A DNA stretch of 7,630 bases from JACPLA01 sp964602055. GTDB taxonomy: Bacteria > Bacteroidota > Ignavibacteria > UBA10030. The notes beneath the pieces are model-generated. The model had not been told where the DNA came from and made no database searches. It worked only from the letters and a program-made list of their open reading frames with translations. Numbering within the stretch: position 1 is the first letter of the stretch; every line of letters begins with the position of its first letter. Location of the stretch: assembly GCA_964602055.1 (NCBI GenBank), contig CAZRPU010000077.1, positions 1 through 7,630 on the forward strand, read 5' to 3'. Of this stretch, positions 1 through 6,698 are shown in pieces. Both the position numbers and the translations under genes were made by a program.

Positions 1-2
1 AA

Positions 3-995
3 ACCATGCCTTTGCGCGTGGAATATCAGGATGACGTCGTCGCTGCCATGAGCGGACACGATTGCGCCATCGGGGCAGTCTCCTACCGCTTCAACTATGC
101 GCTCTCCCTCGCGGCGCTGGAAACCGGCGTCCACTTCCTGGATCTCGGGGGGAACGACGAGGTGGTGAACCGCCAGCGGTCGCTGGACCGCAGAGCAGCC
201 GATCGGGGAATCACGATCATCCCTAATTGCGGCCTCGCTCCGGGGATGGCCAACGTTTTCGCCGCTCGTGGAATCGAGCTTTTCGACTCCGTCGATACCG
301 TCGCTGTGCGCGTCGGGGGGCTTCCGCAAGTCAAGCGGCCTCCTTTTCAGTATCAGCTTGTCTTCTCCGTGGAAGGGCTCGTGAACGAATACTCCGGTGA
401 GGCAACAGTTTTGCGCGACTCGAAGATCGCGCACCGGGAAACGCTGACGGGACTTGAGAAGATTGAATTTCCTCCGCCGTACGGAACGATGGAGGCATTC
501 CACACCTCGGGGGGCTCGTCCCTCCTGCCGGAGATGTTCGCCGGGACCGTGCGGCATCTCGATTACAAGACCATCCGGTATCCGGGCCACTGTGAGCGTT
601 TCAAAACACTTTTTGACCTGGGCTTCGCTTCCTCGGAACCCATCACGATGGGCTCGAATGTGATGACCGCGAAGGAGATGTTTTTCGAACTCCTGAGGCG
701 AAAACTTTCGGGGAACGACCCCGATGTCGTGCTGATGAGGGTTTCGATTATGGGTTTTCGCGGAGGACGCCCGCAGACCCTGCAGTATGATCTCATTGAT
801 TCTTTTGACAAGAATGACAATATTACGGCCATGATGCGGACGACGTCTTTTCCCACGTCGGTGATCGCCCAAATGCTCACAGGGGGCGTCATCAGCGTGC
901 GCGGCGTCAGGACTCCCGAGCAGTGTGTTCCGCTCCAGCCGTTTCTTTCGGAACTGAGAAACCGGAAGATCGCTGTCACCGAAACATGGACATAG
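3..995 (+). CDS. Saccharopine dehydrogenase-family protein, 5' partial
   Basis: The reading frame is open to the left edge of the window, so the gene begins upstream; the ATG at position 6 is probably internal. Counting from that Met, residues 1-75 look like the second half of an NAD(P)-binding Rossmann domain (the helix YALSLAALETG, then the strand FLDLGGN). The GxGxxG dinucleotide-binding loop expected at the N-terminus is missing because of the window edge. NCGLAPGM (74-81) marks the switch into the saccharopine dehydrogenase C-terminal fold. AFHTSGGSSLLPE (164-176) and the RYPGH segment (191-195) are typical of this family. Known members act on saccharopine in lysine metabolism (LYS9 type) or make carboxynorspermidine. 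The substrate cannot be decided here, so no symbol is given. A 49-bp gap separates it from the next gene. The family call is firm and the exact reaction is open. Confidence 0.88.
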   Translation, partial: TMPLRVEYQDDVVAAMSGHDCAIGAVSYRFNYALSLAALETGVHFLDLGGNDEVVNRQRSLDRRAADRGITIIPNCGLAPGMANVFAARGIELFDSVDTVAVRVGGLPQVKRPPFQYQLVFSVEGLVNEYSGEATVLRDSKIAHRETLTGLEKIEFPPPYGTMEAFHTSGGSSLLPEMFAGTVRHLDYKTIRYPGHCERFKTLFDLGFASSEPITMGSNVMTAKEMFFELLRRKLSGNDPDVVLMRVSIMGFRGGRPQTLQYDLIDSFDKNDNITAMMRTTSFPTSVIAQMLTGGVISVRGVRTPEQCVPLQPFLSELRNRKIAVTETWT

Positions 996-1009
996 GTGCC
1001 GTTGCACCT
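994..1009 (+). other. Small hairpin overlapping the stop codon of the saccharopine dehydrogenase-like gene
   Basis: AGGTGC (994-999), loop CGTT, GCACCT (1004-1009) form a perfect 6-bp stem with a 4-nt loop, starting inside the TAG stop. It is the only obvious structure in the 49-bp gap before the next gene. No T-run follows (the next bases are C-rich), so it does not meet the usual rule for an intrinsic terminator. It could be an attenuating or mRNA 3'-end-protecting hairpin, or chance. Confidence 0.3.
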
Positions 1010-1044
1010 CCCCAATGGCCCACAATCCTGACTAAGGGTCCCCT

Positions 1045-1431
1045 ATGGGTCAACAGAACCTGCTCATCGTCAGCGTCGGGATCATGATCGTTGCGGTTGC
1101 GGTGACCGTCGCCATAGCGATCTTCCGCGGCAATTCGATCGAGACCGCCCGCAATAACCTGATTGTCGACCTCGGTTTTTATGCTCAGAAGGCCCGCGAG
1201 TTTTACTGGAAACCGAGGACCCAGGGGGGAGGTGACAGGAGCTTTCTCGGGGTTCGGCTCGACAACCTCGCCTATTCTACGGAAAATGAAAATGGCCGCT
1301 ATTTTGTTGAATCTTCAACACAATCCGAGATCATTCTTGTCGGCGTGGGGCGCATGATTTCCGGAGAGGACTCGATCCGAGTCCGCATGAAGGTCAGCGA
1401 AGGCCGCAACATGGTGGAGATCATCAACTAA
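1045..1431 (+). CDS. Small membrane-anchored pilin-like protein, function unknown
   Basis: A 128-residue protein. Residues 6-28 form one long hydrophobic segment directly after a very short polar N-terminus (MGQQN), followed by an amphipathic helix (about 29-53) and a small beta-rich globular part. This is the layout of type IV pilins and pseudopilins, but there is no clear prepilin peptidase site (no G-[FM]-[TS]-x(3)-E), so processing is uncertain. FYWKP (53-57), GGG (61-63) and SF (66-67) resemble, from memory, a family of hypothetical proteins common in Ignavibacteria-like genomes that also start MGQQ. The likely location is the inner membrane with the C-terminus in the periplasm. AAGGG at 1034-1038, 6 nt before the ATG, is the clearest ribosome-binding site in the window. 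The stop codon abuts the yajQ start (TAA|ATG), so the two are probably translationally coupled. No function is claimed. Confidence 0.8.
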   Translation: MGQQNLLIVSVGIMIVAVAVTVAIAIFRGNSIETARNNLIVDLGFYAQKAREFYWKPRTQGGGDRSFLGVRLDNLAYSTENENGRYFVESSTQSEIILVGVGRMISGEDSIRVRMKVSEGRNMVEIIN

Positions 1432-1929
1432 ATGGCCCAAAACAACTCCTTCGACATCGTCTCTGAAGTCAACCTCCAGGAAGTCGACAACGCGCTCAAC
1501 CAGGCCCGGAAAGAGATCGCACAGCGATACGATTTCAAGGATTCAAAATCCTCCATCGATTTCAACGAGAAGGAAAAACAGATTGTCGTCGTTTCGGATG
1601 ACGATTTCAAACTGAAGAGCGTTATCGACGTCCTCCAATCGAAACTCATCAAAAGGAATGTTCCCGTCAAGGCCCTCAGTTATGGAAAACCTGAGTCTGC
1701 GGCAAACAACACCGTCCGCCAGATCGTCTCGCTGCGTGTCGGAATCGACAAGGAAGATGCGAAGACCATCGTCAGGGTCATCAAAGACTCGAAGCTGAAG
1801 GTGCAGGCCCAGATCATGGAGGACCAGGTGCGCGTGACGGGAAAGAACAAGGACGACCTTCAAGAGGTGATCAAGCTCGTGAAGGGGGCCGATTTTCCTT
1901 TTGCGACGCAGTTTGTGAATTACCGATAG
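1432..1929 (+). CDS. yajQ: YajQ-family nucleotide/cyclic-di-GMP-binding protein
   Basis: A 165-residue protein matching the usual YajQ length (about 160-165) from end to end. Diagnostic stretches are SFDIVSEVNLQEVDNAL (6-22), RYDFKD (32-37), IKDSKLKVQAQI (117-128) and VRVTGK (133-138), with a C-terminal FVNYR matching the usual F-x-N-[FY]-R ending. The family has two ferredoxin-like domains and is cytoplasmic. The Xanthomonas homolog binds cyclic di-GMP and acts as a transcription co-regulator, while other members bind nucleic acid. Which role applies here cannot be read from sequence. The start is set by conservation and by the abutting upstream stop; GGAG at 1416-1419 lies 12 nt upstream, too far to be a strong ribosome-binding site. 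The next gene begins immediately after the TAG stop. The function of the pairing with an amidase is unknown. Confidence 0.95.
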   Translation: MAQNNSFDIVSEVNLQEVDNALNQARKEIAQRYDFKDSKSSIDFNEKEKQIVVVSDDDFKLKSVIDVLQSKLIKRNVPVKALSYGKPESAANNTVRQIVSLRVGIDKEDAKTIVRVIKDSKLKVQAQIMEDQVRVTGKNKDDLQEVIKLVKGADFPFATQFVNYR

Positions 1930-1931
1930 TG

Positions 1932-3530
1932 ATGAAACGCCTGCAATGGATCACTTCATTCATTTGCCTCTCCCTTGCCCCGGCAGCCGGACTTTCCGCT
2001 TCGCCCGCTGACACCGTATCCGTTTCCGTACAGATGGAGCAACGCCCCCCGGTTCTCATCCGGGGATTGGAACGCTCCGACGTCGTTTTTCTCGCCCTCA
2101 ACGATTTCATTTCCCTTTTCGGACTCCCTTCATCGGTCAATGAATCCGTGCGGAAGATCGAGTTCAGGCTGCTGTTCCATCGCGTGAAGGTCACTGCGCA
2201 AAACCCGTACCTGGTTATCACCGATCTCTCGTCGAACGCGGCCAGCGTGTATCAACTCCCGGCCGATGCCGTTCTGCAGCAGGATATCTACTACGTGCCG
2301 GCCGATGAATTCGTCCGCGCTGTTTCGGTACTGTGGCCGGGAAGCATTGCCTTCGACCCGGTCGATCTGGTCCTTACTGCCTCCTCGTCGCCCAATCGTT
2401 CGCCGTTCGACATCACCAACGTGCAGATCGAGCCGAAACTGAACGGCTACCTCATGACGGTTGAAGCGGCACGAAAGCTCGGAGACGTCGAGGCCTGGCT
2501 CAAACCCGACGGCTGGTTATTTGTCACCGTGGCGAACGCGCGCGCCGATACCGTCGCGCTGAGTCAGCTCAAGCCGTACGGCGCCATCCGGCGCATTCTC
2601 GTGTTTCAATCCCCCACATCCGTTCAGCTTACCTTCAAAGTCGCTCCCGACGTAAAGCATGCCGAAGTCATTGCCGATCCGGAGACGAACAATCTGCTCA
2701 TCTCTCTCCACACGAGATCCGAAGCCGAGAAGGCGGAGCTCGAGCGGCAGAAACAACAGATGATCATTGAGCGGCTGGAGAAAGCCCAGGAGCGGTGGAA
2801 ACTCGATGTCATCGTCATCGATGCGGGGCACGGTGGAAAAGATCCCGGAACCATCGGTGTTGCCAAAACGAAGGAAAAAGACGTTGCCCTCGGAGTTGCG
2901 CTCAAGCTGGGAGCGCTGATCGAAAAGAATCTCAAGGGCGTGAAGGTCGTCTACACGCGCAAGACCGACAAGTTTGTAGAACTTTACCGGCGTGCACAGA
3001 TCGCGAACGAAGCCAACGGGAAGCTCTTTGTCAGCATCCACTGTAATTCGACGGAGCGGAAGCCGTCGAAGCAAAACGGCTTTGAGATTTATCTCCTCCG
3101 GCCGGGGAAGACCGAGGATGCGATACGGATTTCGGAGAGGGAGAATTCCGTGGTGAAACTCGAAGAGGGATTTGAAGAACGATACAAGACTTTGACCGAA
3201 GAGAACTTCATTCTGGTTTCCATGCAGCAGAGCGCTTTCATGAAATACAGCGAGCAGTTTGCTTCGATTGCGGCTAAAAACATGGCCGATGCGCTCAAGA
3301 TCAGGAACAGCGGCGTGAGGCAGGCGGGCTTCTACGTTCTCGTCGGGGCGTCCATGCCGAATGTGCTGGTCGAGACGGGCTATCTTTCCAACCGCAACGA
3401 GGAAAAGGTTCTGAAGAGCAGTACAGGCCAGCAAAAGATCGCCGAAGCCCTTTTCCGCGGAATACGGGAATATGCGAGGGAATACGAAAAGGCCCTGCGG
3501 GAGGCCGGAGTGGCAAACGGGAGTAAGTAA
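1932..3530 (+). CDS. N-acetylmuramoyl-L-alanine amidase (Amidase_3/AmiC type), periplasmic
   Basis: This enzyme cleaves the amide bond between N-acetylmuramic acid and the L-Ala stem peptide of peptidoglycan, usually for daughter-cell separation. With the ATG at 1932 the protein has 532 residues; a GTG at 1929 that overlaps the yajQ stop would add one Met. Residues 1-24 look like a Sec signal peptide. About 28-140 resemble a copper-amine-oxidase-N-like fold and 150-250 an AMIN-like beta domain (weakly recognised). Residues 252-285 are a charged helical linker, probably coiled coil. The zinc amidase domain (about 287-510) has all expected residues: DAGHGG with H300, E315 in KEKDVAL, H370 in SIHCN, and catalytic E481 in VETGYLSN. 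Residues around 395-460 (ERENSVV through the helix after MQQSAF) match the position of the helix that blocks the active site in AmiB/AmiC-type enzymes, suggesting activation by a LytM/EnvC/NlpD-like partner not seen here. Confidence 0.93.
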   Translation: MKRLQWITSFICLSLAPAAGLSASPADTVSVSVQMEQRPPVLIRGLERSDVVFLALNDFISLFGLPSSVNESVRKIEFRLLFHRVKVTAQNPYLVITDLSSNAASVYQLPADAVLQQDIYYVPADEFVRAVSVLWPGSIAFDPVDLVLTASSSPNRSPFDITNVQIEPKLNGYLMTVEAARKLGDVEAWLKPDGWLFVTVANARADTVALSQLKPYGAIRRILVFQSPTSVQLTFKVAPDVKHAEVIADPETNNLLISLHTRSEAEKAELERQKQQMIIERLEKAQERWKLDVIVIDAGHGGKDPGTIGVAKTKEKDVALGVALKLGALIEKNLKGVKVVYTRKTDKFVELYRRAQIANEANGKLFVSIHCNSTERKPSKQNGFEIYLLRPGKTEDAIRISERENSVVKLEEGFEERYKTLTEENFILVSMQQSAFMKYSEQFASIAAKNMADALKIRNSGVRQAGFYVLVGASMPNVLVETGYLSNRNEEKVLKSSTGQQKIAEALFRGIREYAREYEKALREAGVANGSK

Positions 3531-3537
3531 GGATGAG

Positions 3538-3565
3538 GTTTCGAGTTCCGAGTTTCGAGTTTGCA
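3538..3565 (+). repeat. Tandem heptamer repeat, GTTYCGA, three units plus a decayed fourth
   Basis: In the 64-bp spacer between the amidase stop and the propeller start, GTTTCGA, GTTCCGA and GTTTCGA follow one another in exact 7-base phase (3538-3558), then a diverged GTTTGCA (3559-3565). It has the same consensus (GTTHCGR) and orientation as the longer array at 6699-6768. The rest of the spacer, 3566-3594, shows no terminator or clear ribosome-binding site. An open frame runs through the repeat into the propeller gene, but the signal peptide places the true start after it. Confidence 0.85.
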
Positions 3566-3594
3566 ATGAGATGCCATCCCCGAAACAGACACCG

Positions 3595-4503
3595 ATGAAA
3601 TATCCATCGTTTATCCTCACTGTGATCGTGTTGTTGACTTCGTTGGTTGCCGCGCAGCCTCGAGTCGTCTCCGTCGAAGAACTGCCCCTCGGAACGGCCG
3701 GGGCCTGGCAGAATCCTCAGTTCTCCCCCACCGGGACCTTCGTCTATTTCACCTCAAGCGGTTTCCGCGGAATCTGGAGATATTCGCTGCAGAATCGGAC
3801 CGTGGAACAGATCACGGAAGAACCCGGCGCTGGGTACGGATTCAGTATTTCCGCCGACGAAACCAAGATTGCCTATAAGGCGACGAAGCTCCTCCCGACT
3901 CGCCGGCGAGAACACACGATTCTTCTCCAGGACCTGCAGACCCGTTCCACGTTGACCATCGATACCGGCCGAAGGCTCTCCGCACCGACATTCTCCGGCC
4001 AGGGGATCCGCTACACCAAAGGGAACCGGACCGAAGAGTACAAGATGCAGACAGCTGGAGACAACGCTCTGACTGTCGCAATGGAACAATCCACTCTTAC
4101 TCTGGTCAAAGGGTCGGCGAAAGTCGTCCTCGATCCCTTTGGCAACGGCCGCACCATCTGGCCCTCCCTTTCTCCCGACAAAAGTCTGATCGTGGCCTAT
4201 CACATGGAGCAGGGGACGTTCGTGATGGACATCGACGGGAACATTCAGAGCCGGCTCGGACGGCTTGACGCTCCCACATGGACCTACGACGGGAAATGGA
4301 TCGCTTATATGGACGACCGGGACGACGGACACCGGATCCTTTCGTCGGAGATCATGCTTGTTTCACCCGACGGAAAAACGACCGTTGCCCTTACAGACAC
4401 TCCTGGAACAATTGAATTGTTCCCATCCTGCTCCCCCACGGAAAAGAAGATAGCATTTCACACACAGGACGGCAGGATCTTCGTCCTCACGTACACCGAA
4501 TAA
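3595..4503 (+). CDS. Exported WD40-like (PD40/TolB-type) beta-propeller protein
   Basis: A 302-residue protein from the ATG at 3595. The frame is open further upstream (to 3472, inside the amidase gene), but residues 1-20 from this ATG form a clean signal peptide ending VAA|Q, which decides the start; an ATG at 3571 would bury it. The mature protein consists of PD40-type propeller blades: PQFSPTGTFVYF (41-52), FSISADETKIAY (83-94), PSLSPDKSLIVAY (190-202), PTWTYDGKWIAYMD (227-240) and PSCSPTEKKIAFHT (277-290). The middle (about 125-185) is more divergent but probably supplies one blade. This is the TolB C-terminal/DPP6-like propeller fold, normally a protein-binding scaffold; no TolB N-terminal domain or peptidase domain is present. 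It probably acts in the periplasm. No ribosome-binding site is visible. The stop lies 2 nt before the T9SS amidase gene, implying co-translation with it. The partner is unknown. Confidence 0.88.
   Translation: MKYPSFILTVIVLLTSLVAAQPRVVSVEELPLGTAGAWQNPQFSPTGTFVYFTSSGFRGIWRYSLQNRTVEQITEEPGAGYGFSISADETKIAYKATKLLPTRRREHTILLQDLQTRSTLTIDTGRRLSAPTFSGQGIRYTKGNRTEEYKMQTAGDNALTVAMEQSTLTLVKGSAKVVLDPFGNGRTIWPSLSPDKSLIVAYHMEQGTFVMDIDGNIQSRLGRLDAPTWTYDGKWIAYMDDRDDGHRILSSEIMLVSPDGKTTVALTDTPGTIELFPSCSPTEKKIAFHTQDGRIFVLTYTE
4405..4423. other. Perfect 19-bp palindrome, 9-bp arms around one central base
   Basis: GGAACAATT (4405-4413), a central G, then AATTGTTCC (4415-4423): every arm base is matched. It lies inside the propeller coding sequence, about 80 bp before the start of the T9SS amidase gene. 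As DNA it has the form of a dimeric regulator site; as RNA it could fold into a 7-bp stem with a 5-nt loop. No T-run follows, so it is not a terminator. The symmetry is certain and a function is only a possibility. Confidence 0.55.
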
Positions 4504-4505
4504 GC

Positions 4506-6692
4506 ATGAAACGATTCCTTCTGATATGCTCTCTTCTCGTTCCAGTTGCATCGCTTGCACAGCTCGACAGCCTTGTCATCGTTATCGATCCGGGGCATGG
4601 AGGACATGAATCGGACGACCGTCACCTTATTCCCGATCCCGGTATCGATTTCTGGGAGTCGGAAAGCAATTATTACAAGGCCCGTCACCTTCAGAAGCTC
4701 CTTGGAGTGTATGTCGACACCGTGATCCTGACCCGAGAAGACAACTCGGACGTCGCAGGGGATCCATTATTGTCCGCGCGCTACACCCTGGCAAACAACG
4801 TTGGAGCTGATTGGTTTCATTCCATCCACAGCAATGCACTTGACGGGACGAGAAATTTCACCATTGTTCTTTTGAAGGAAGACATACCGACGCGCGAGCC
4901 CGCATTCCCCGAAGCGGTGCTTATGTCGAGCAACGTTTACAACCAGATCCGCTCACATATTCGGACCGGAACTTCCATTGGTAATATCCCAGGATACCCG
5001 GGCGTGTACAAAGACTACACTTTCTACGGCGGCCCTGGATCGGGTTTCAACCTTGGCGTCCTTGTCGGCCTCACGATGCCGGGTGAGCTTTCCGAAGGCT
5101 CTTTTCACGATTACTTCCCCGAAACGCGCCGTTTGATGAACGACGCATATCGCAAGATGGAGGCATACGCCCTCATGAAGGCGTTCCTTCAGTATTATAG
5201 TGCGCCTGCGGATACTTTCGGGATCATCGCCGGAATCCAGACAAATGCCGAGACCCTCAAACCCCAGAACGGGACCGTGGTCAGGCTCCTTCCTGATAAC
5301 CGGACCTACACAGGAGATGCGTTCAATAACGGCTTTTACATGTTCGATTCCCTCACGACGGGACCTCATACCATCGTTTTCGACACGCCCGGCTTTATCA
5401 ATGACTCCGTCGAGGTGGTAGTCGGGACCGGTGGAATTCACTTTGTCGACAGAACCCTCTCCTATTCCTTTCCTGCTGTCGTCGGGACAACGCCTTTGGA
5501 CGGCGACACATCGATCGGAGTCAACGCCCCCTTCATGATCAGATACGGCTACCCGATGGATACCGCGTCGGTACGACGGGCATTTTCGATTTCACCTCCC
5601 GTTGGCACGACGCTCGGCTGGAGTTCGGATCTCAAACTGCTCACAGTTGCCTTCAATCCGGCTCTCGAATACTTTACGTCTTACACCGTCATGATCGATT
5701 CAGCCGCAAAGGGAACGAACGGATACAAAGTGGACATCGACGGTGACGAAATAGGAGGCGATACGCTCATTGTTTCCTTCCGAACCGAATCCGCTTTGCA
5801 GGCAGCAGCTCCCGTAGCCTTCGGGCAGGTCCGAAAGAGCGACACCGTCGGAACGGCGCTCGTCATCCGCAACCGCGCATCCTATGACATCATACTCCAA
5901 AACATTTCCAACTCGAAGTCGGAGTTCTGGATAACGCCCACTCTCCCCGACACCATCGCTGCAGGCGACAGCGCGTCAATAGAACTCTTCTTCAGTCCGG
6001 CATCCTTCGGCTTTTTCTCCGACACCATCAGAGTGGATTCCGACGGCGGGGCCATTGCCGTGCTCCTCTCCGGGAGCTCCCCGGCGCCTAACCTTCTGCC
6101 AAGCCATACGTTTTTTGGGTATGGAACGGTCACGACGGATACGAGCAAGGTCCGACCGTTCTGGCTGAGGACATCGTCCATCAACGGTGTGCGCGTGGAC
6201 AGTATCTATACGAAAACGGCGGCGTTTCTTTATTCGCCCCCGCAATCCTTCCCGCTAACGCTCGGGTTGACAGACACGGTATTCCTCACAGTCACGTTTT
6301 TCCCCCAGGCCGTGGGTGCGGCCAACGATACACTTTTTGTTATCAATAACTCATCTGTGAATCCCTTGAAGGTGCCCCTCTCCGGAAACGGCATTATCAA
6401 TTCCATCGAGGAGGTTCCGGGAAGAATCGACCATTTCGCACTCTTTCAGAACTATCCGAATCCTTTTAATCCGGAAACAGTCATCAGCTATCAGTTGGCA
6501 GTTGGCAGCTATGCGAGATTGACGGTCTTTGATGTGCTGGGGAGAGAAGTGGCGGTCTTGGTGCAAGAGGAGCAAGAGGCGGGGAGATACAATGTAACAT
6601 GGAACGCCTTGACGGCTCCCAGCGGCATTTACTTCTATACTCTTATTACACCGCAATACCGGGCATCAGGAAAGATGGTGCTCATCAGGTAG
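4506..6692 (+). CDS. T9SS-exported N-acetylmuramoyl-L-alanine amidase, multidomain
   Basis: A 728-residue protein. Residues 1-19 are a signal peptide (ends SLAQ). The Amidase_3 catalytic domain (about 23-232) has DPGHGG with H31, E53 in SESN as the likely zinc Glu, H108 in HSIHSN, and E197 in LSEGSF where VETGFLSN usually stands, so the active site looks intact but divergent. Next come a carboxypeptidase-regulatory-like beta domain (about 237-318), a bacterial Ig-like/Big_5 domain (320-430, containing YPMDTASV), and two HYDIN/choice-of-anchor-D-like domains (about 435-530 and 533-632, both ending in LSG-type strands). The C-terminal type A sorting domain (644-728) has FQNYPNPFNP (647-656), VFDVLGREVAVL and a final GKMVLIR. 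T9SS type A domains direct proteins across the outer membrane and are removed or used for anchoring. The start follows the propeller stop by 2 nt with no visible ribosome-binding site. Codon use changes in the sorting domain (6486-6620), where TTG Leu and AGA Arg cluster. Confidence 0.92.
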   Translation: MKRFLLICSLLVPVASLAQLDSLVIVIDPGHGGHESDDRHLIPDPGIDFWESESNYYKARHLQKLLGVYVDTVILTREDNSDVAGDPLLSARYTLANNVGADWFHSIHSNALDGTRNFTIVLLKEDIPTREPAFPEAVLMSSNVYNQIRSHIRTGTSIGNIPGYPGVYKDYTFYGGPGSGFNLGVLVGLTMPGELSEGSFHDYFPETRRLMNDAYRKMEAYALMKAFLQYYSAPADTFGIIAGIQTNAETLKPQNGTVVRLLPDNRTYTGDAFNNGFYMFDSLTTGPHTIVFDTPGFINDSVEVVVGTGGIHFVDRTLSYSFPAVVGTTPLDGDTSIGVNAPFMIRYGYPMDTASVRRAFSISPPVGTTLGWSSDLKLLTVAFNPALEYFTSYTVMIDSAAKGTNGYKVDIDGDEIGGDTLIVSFRTESALQAAAPVAFGQVRKSDTVGTALVIRNRASYDIILQNISNSKSEFWITPTLPDTIAAGDSASIELFFSPASFGFFSDTIRVDSDGGAIAVLLSGSSPAPNLLPSHTFFGYGTVTTDTSKVRPFWLRTSSINGVRVDSIYTKTAAFLYSPPQSFPLTLGLTDTVFLTVTFFPQAVGAANDTLFVINNSSVNPLKVPLSGNGIINSIEEVPGRIDHFALFQNYPNPFNPETVISYQLAVGSYARLTVFDVLGREVAVLVQEEQEAGRYNVTWNALTAPSGIYFYTLITPQYRASGKMVLIR
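6485..6512 (+). repeat. Four in-phase CAG-led heptamers inside the T9SS sorting-domain coding sequence
   Basis: CAGCTAT, CAGTTGG, CAGTTGG and CAGCTAT follow one another without gaps in an A-B-B-A order, so CAGCTAT recurs exactly 21 bases apart. They encode residues 661-670 (from the Ser of SYQLAVGSYA), the first beta strand of the sorting domain. The period of 7 matches the spacer arrays, but the unit differs (CAGYTRK rather than GTTHCGR). Confidence 0.7.
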
Positions 6693-6698
6693 TTCTGC

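Noticed and set aside
6..995. Complete gene starting at the ATG at position 6
   Set aside because: The frame is open upstream of that ATG and the product would lack the nucleotide-binding GxGxxG half of the Rossmann domain, so truncation by the window edge is the simpler reading.
3472..3594. A 41-codon N-terminal extension of the propeller gene
   Set aside because: It overlaps the amidase gene and reads through the heptamer repeat; starting at 3595 gives a clean signal peptide that the extension would bury.
2517..3620. A 367-codon open frame on the minus strand opposite the first amidase gene
   Set aside because: It is antisense to a gene with a complete catalytic motif set; its translation shows no recognisable domain and its length reflects the codon bias of the opposite strand.
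6072..6081. 10-bp palindrome GGGAGCTCCC
   Set aside because: Ten-base palindromes are expected several times in a window this size; it lies within coding sequence with no supporting context.
6104..6124. Inverted repeat CCATAC / GTATGG around a T-rich 9-nt loop
   Set aside because: Six-base arms inside a coding region are common by chance, and the T-run is in the loop and not after the stem, so it is not a terminator.
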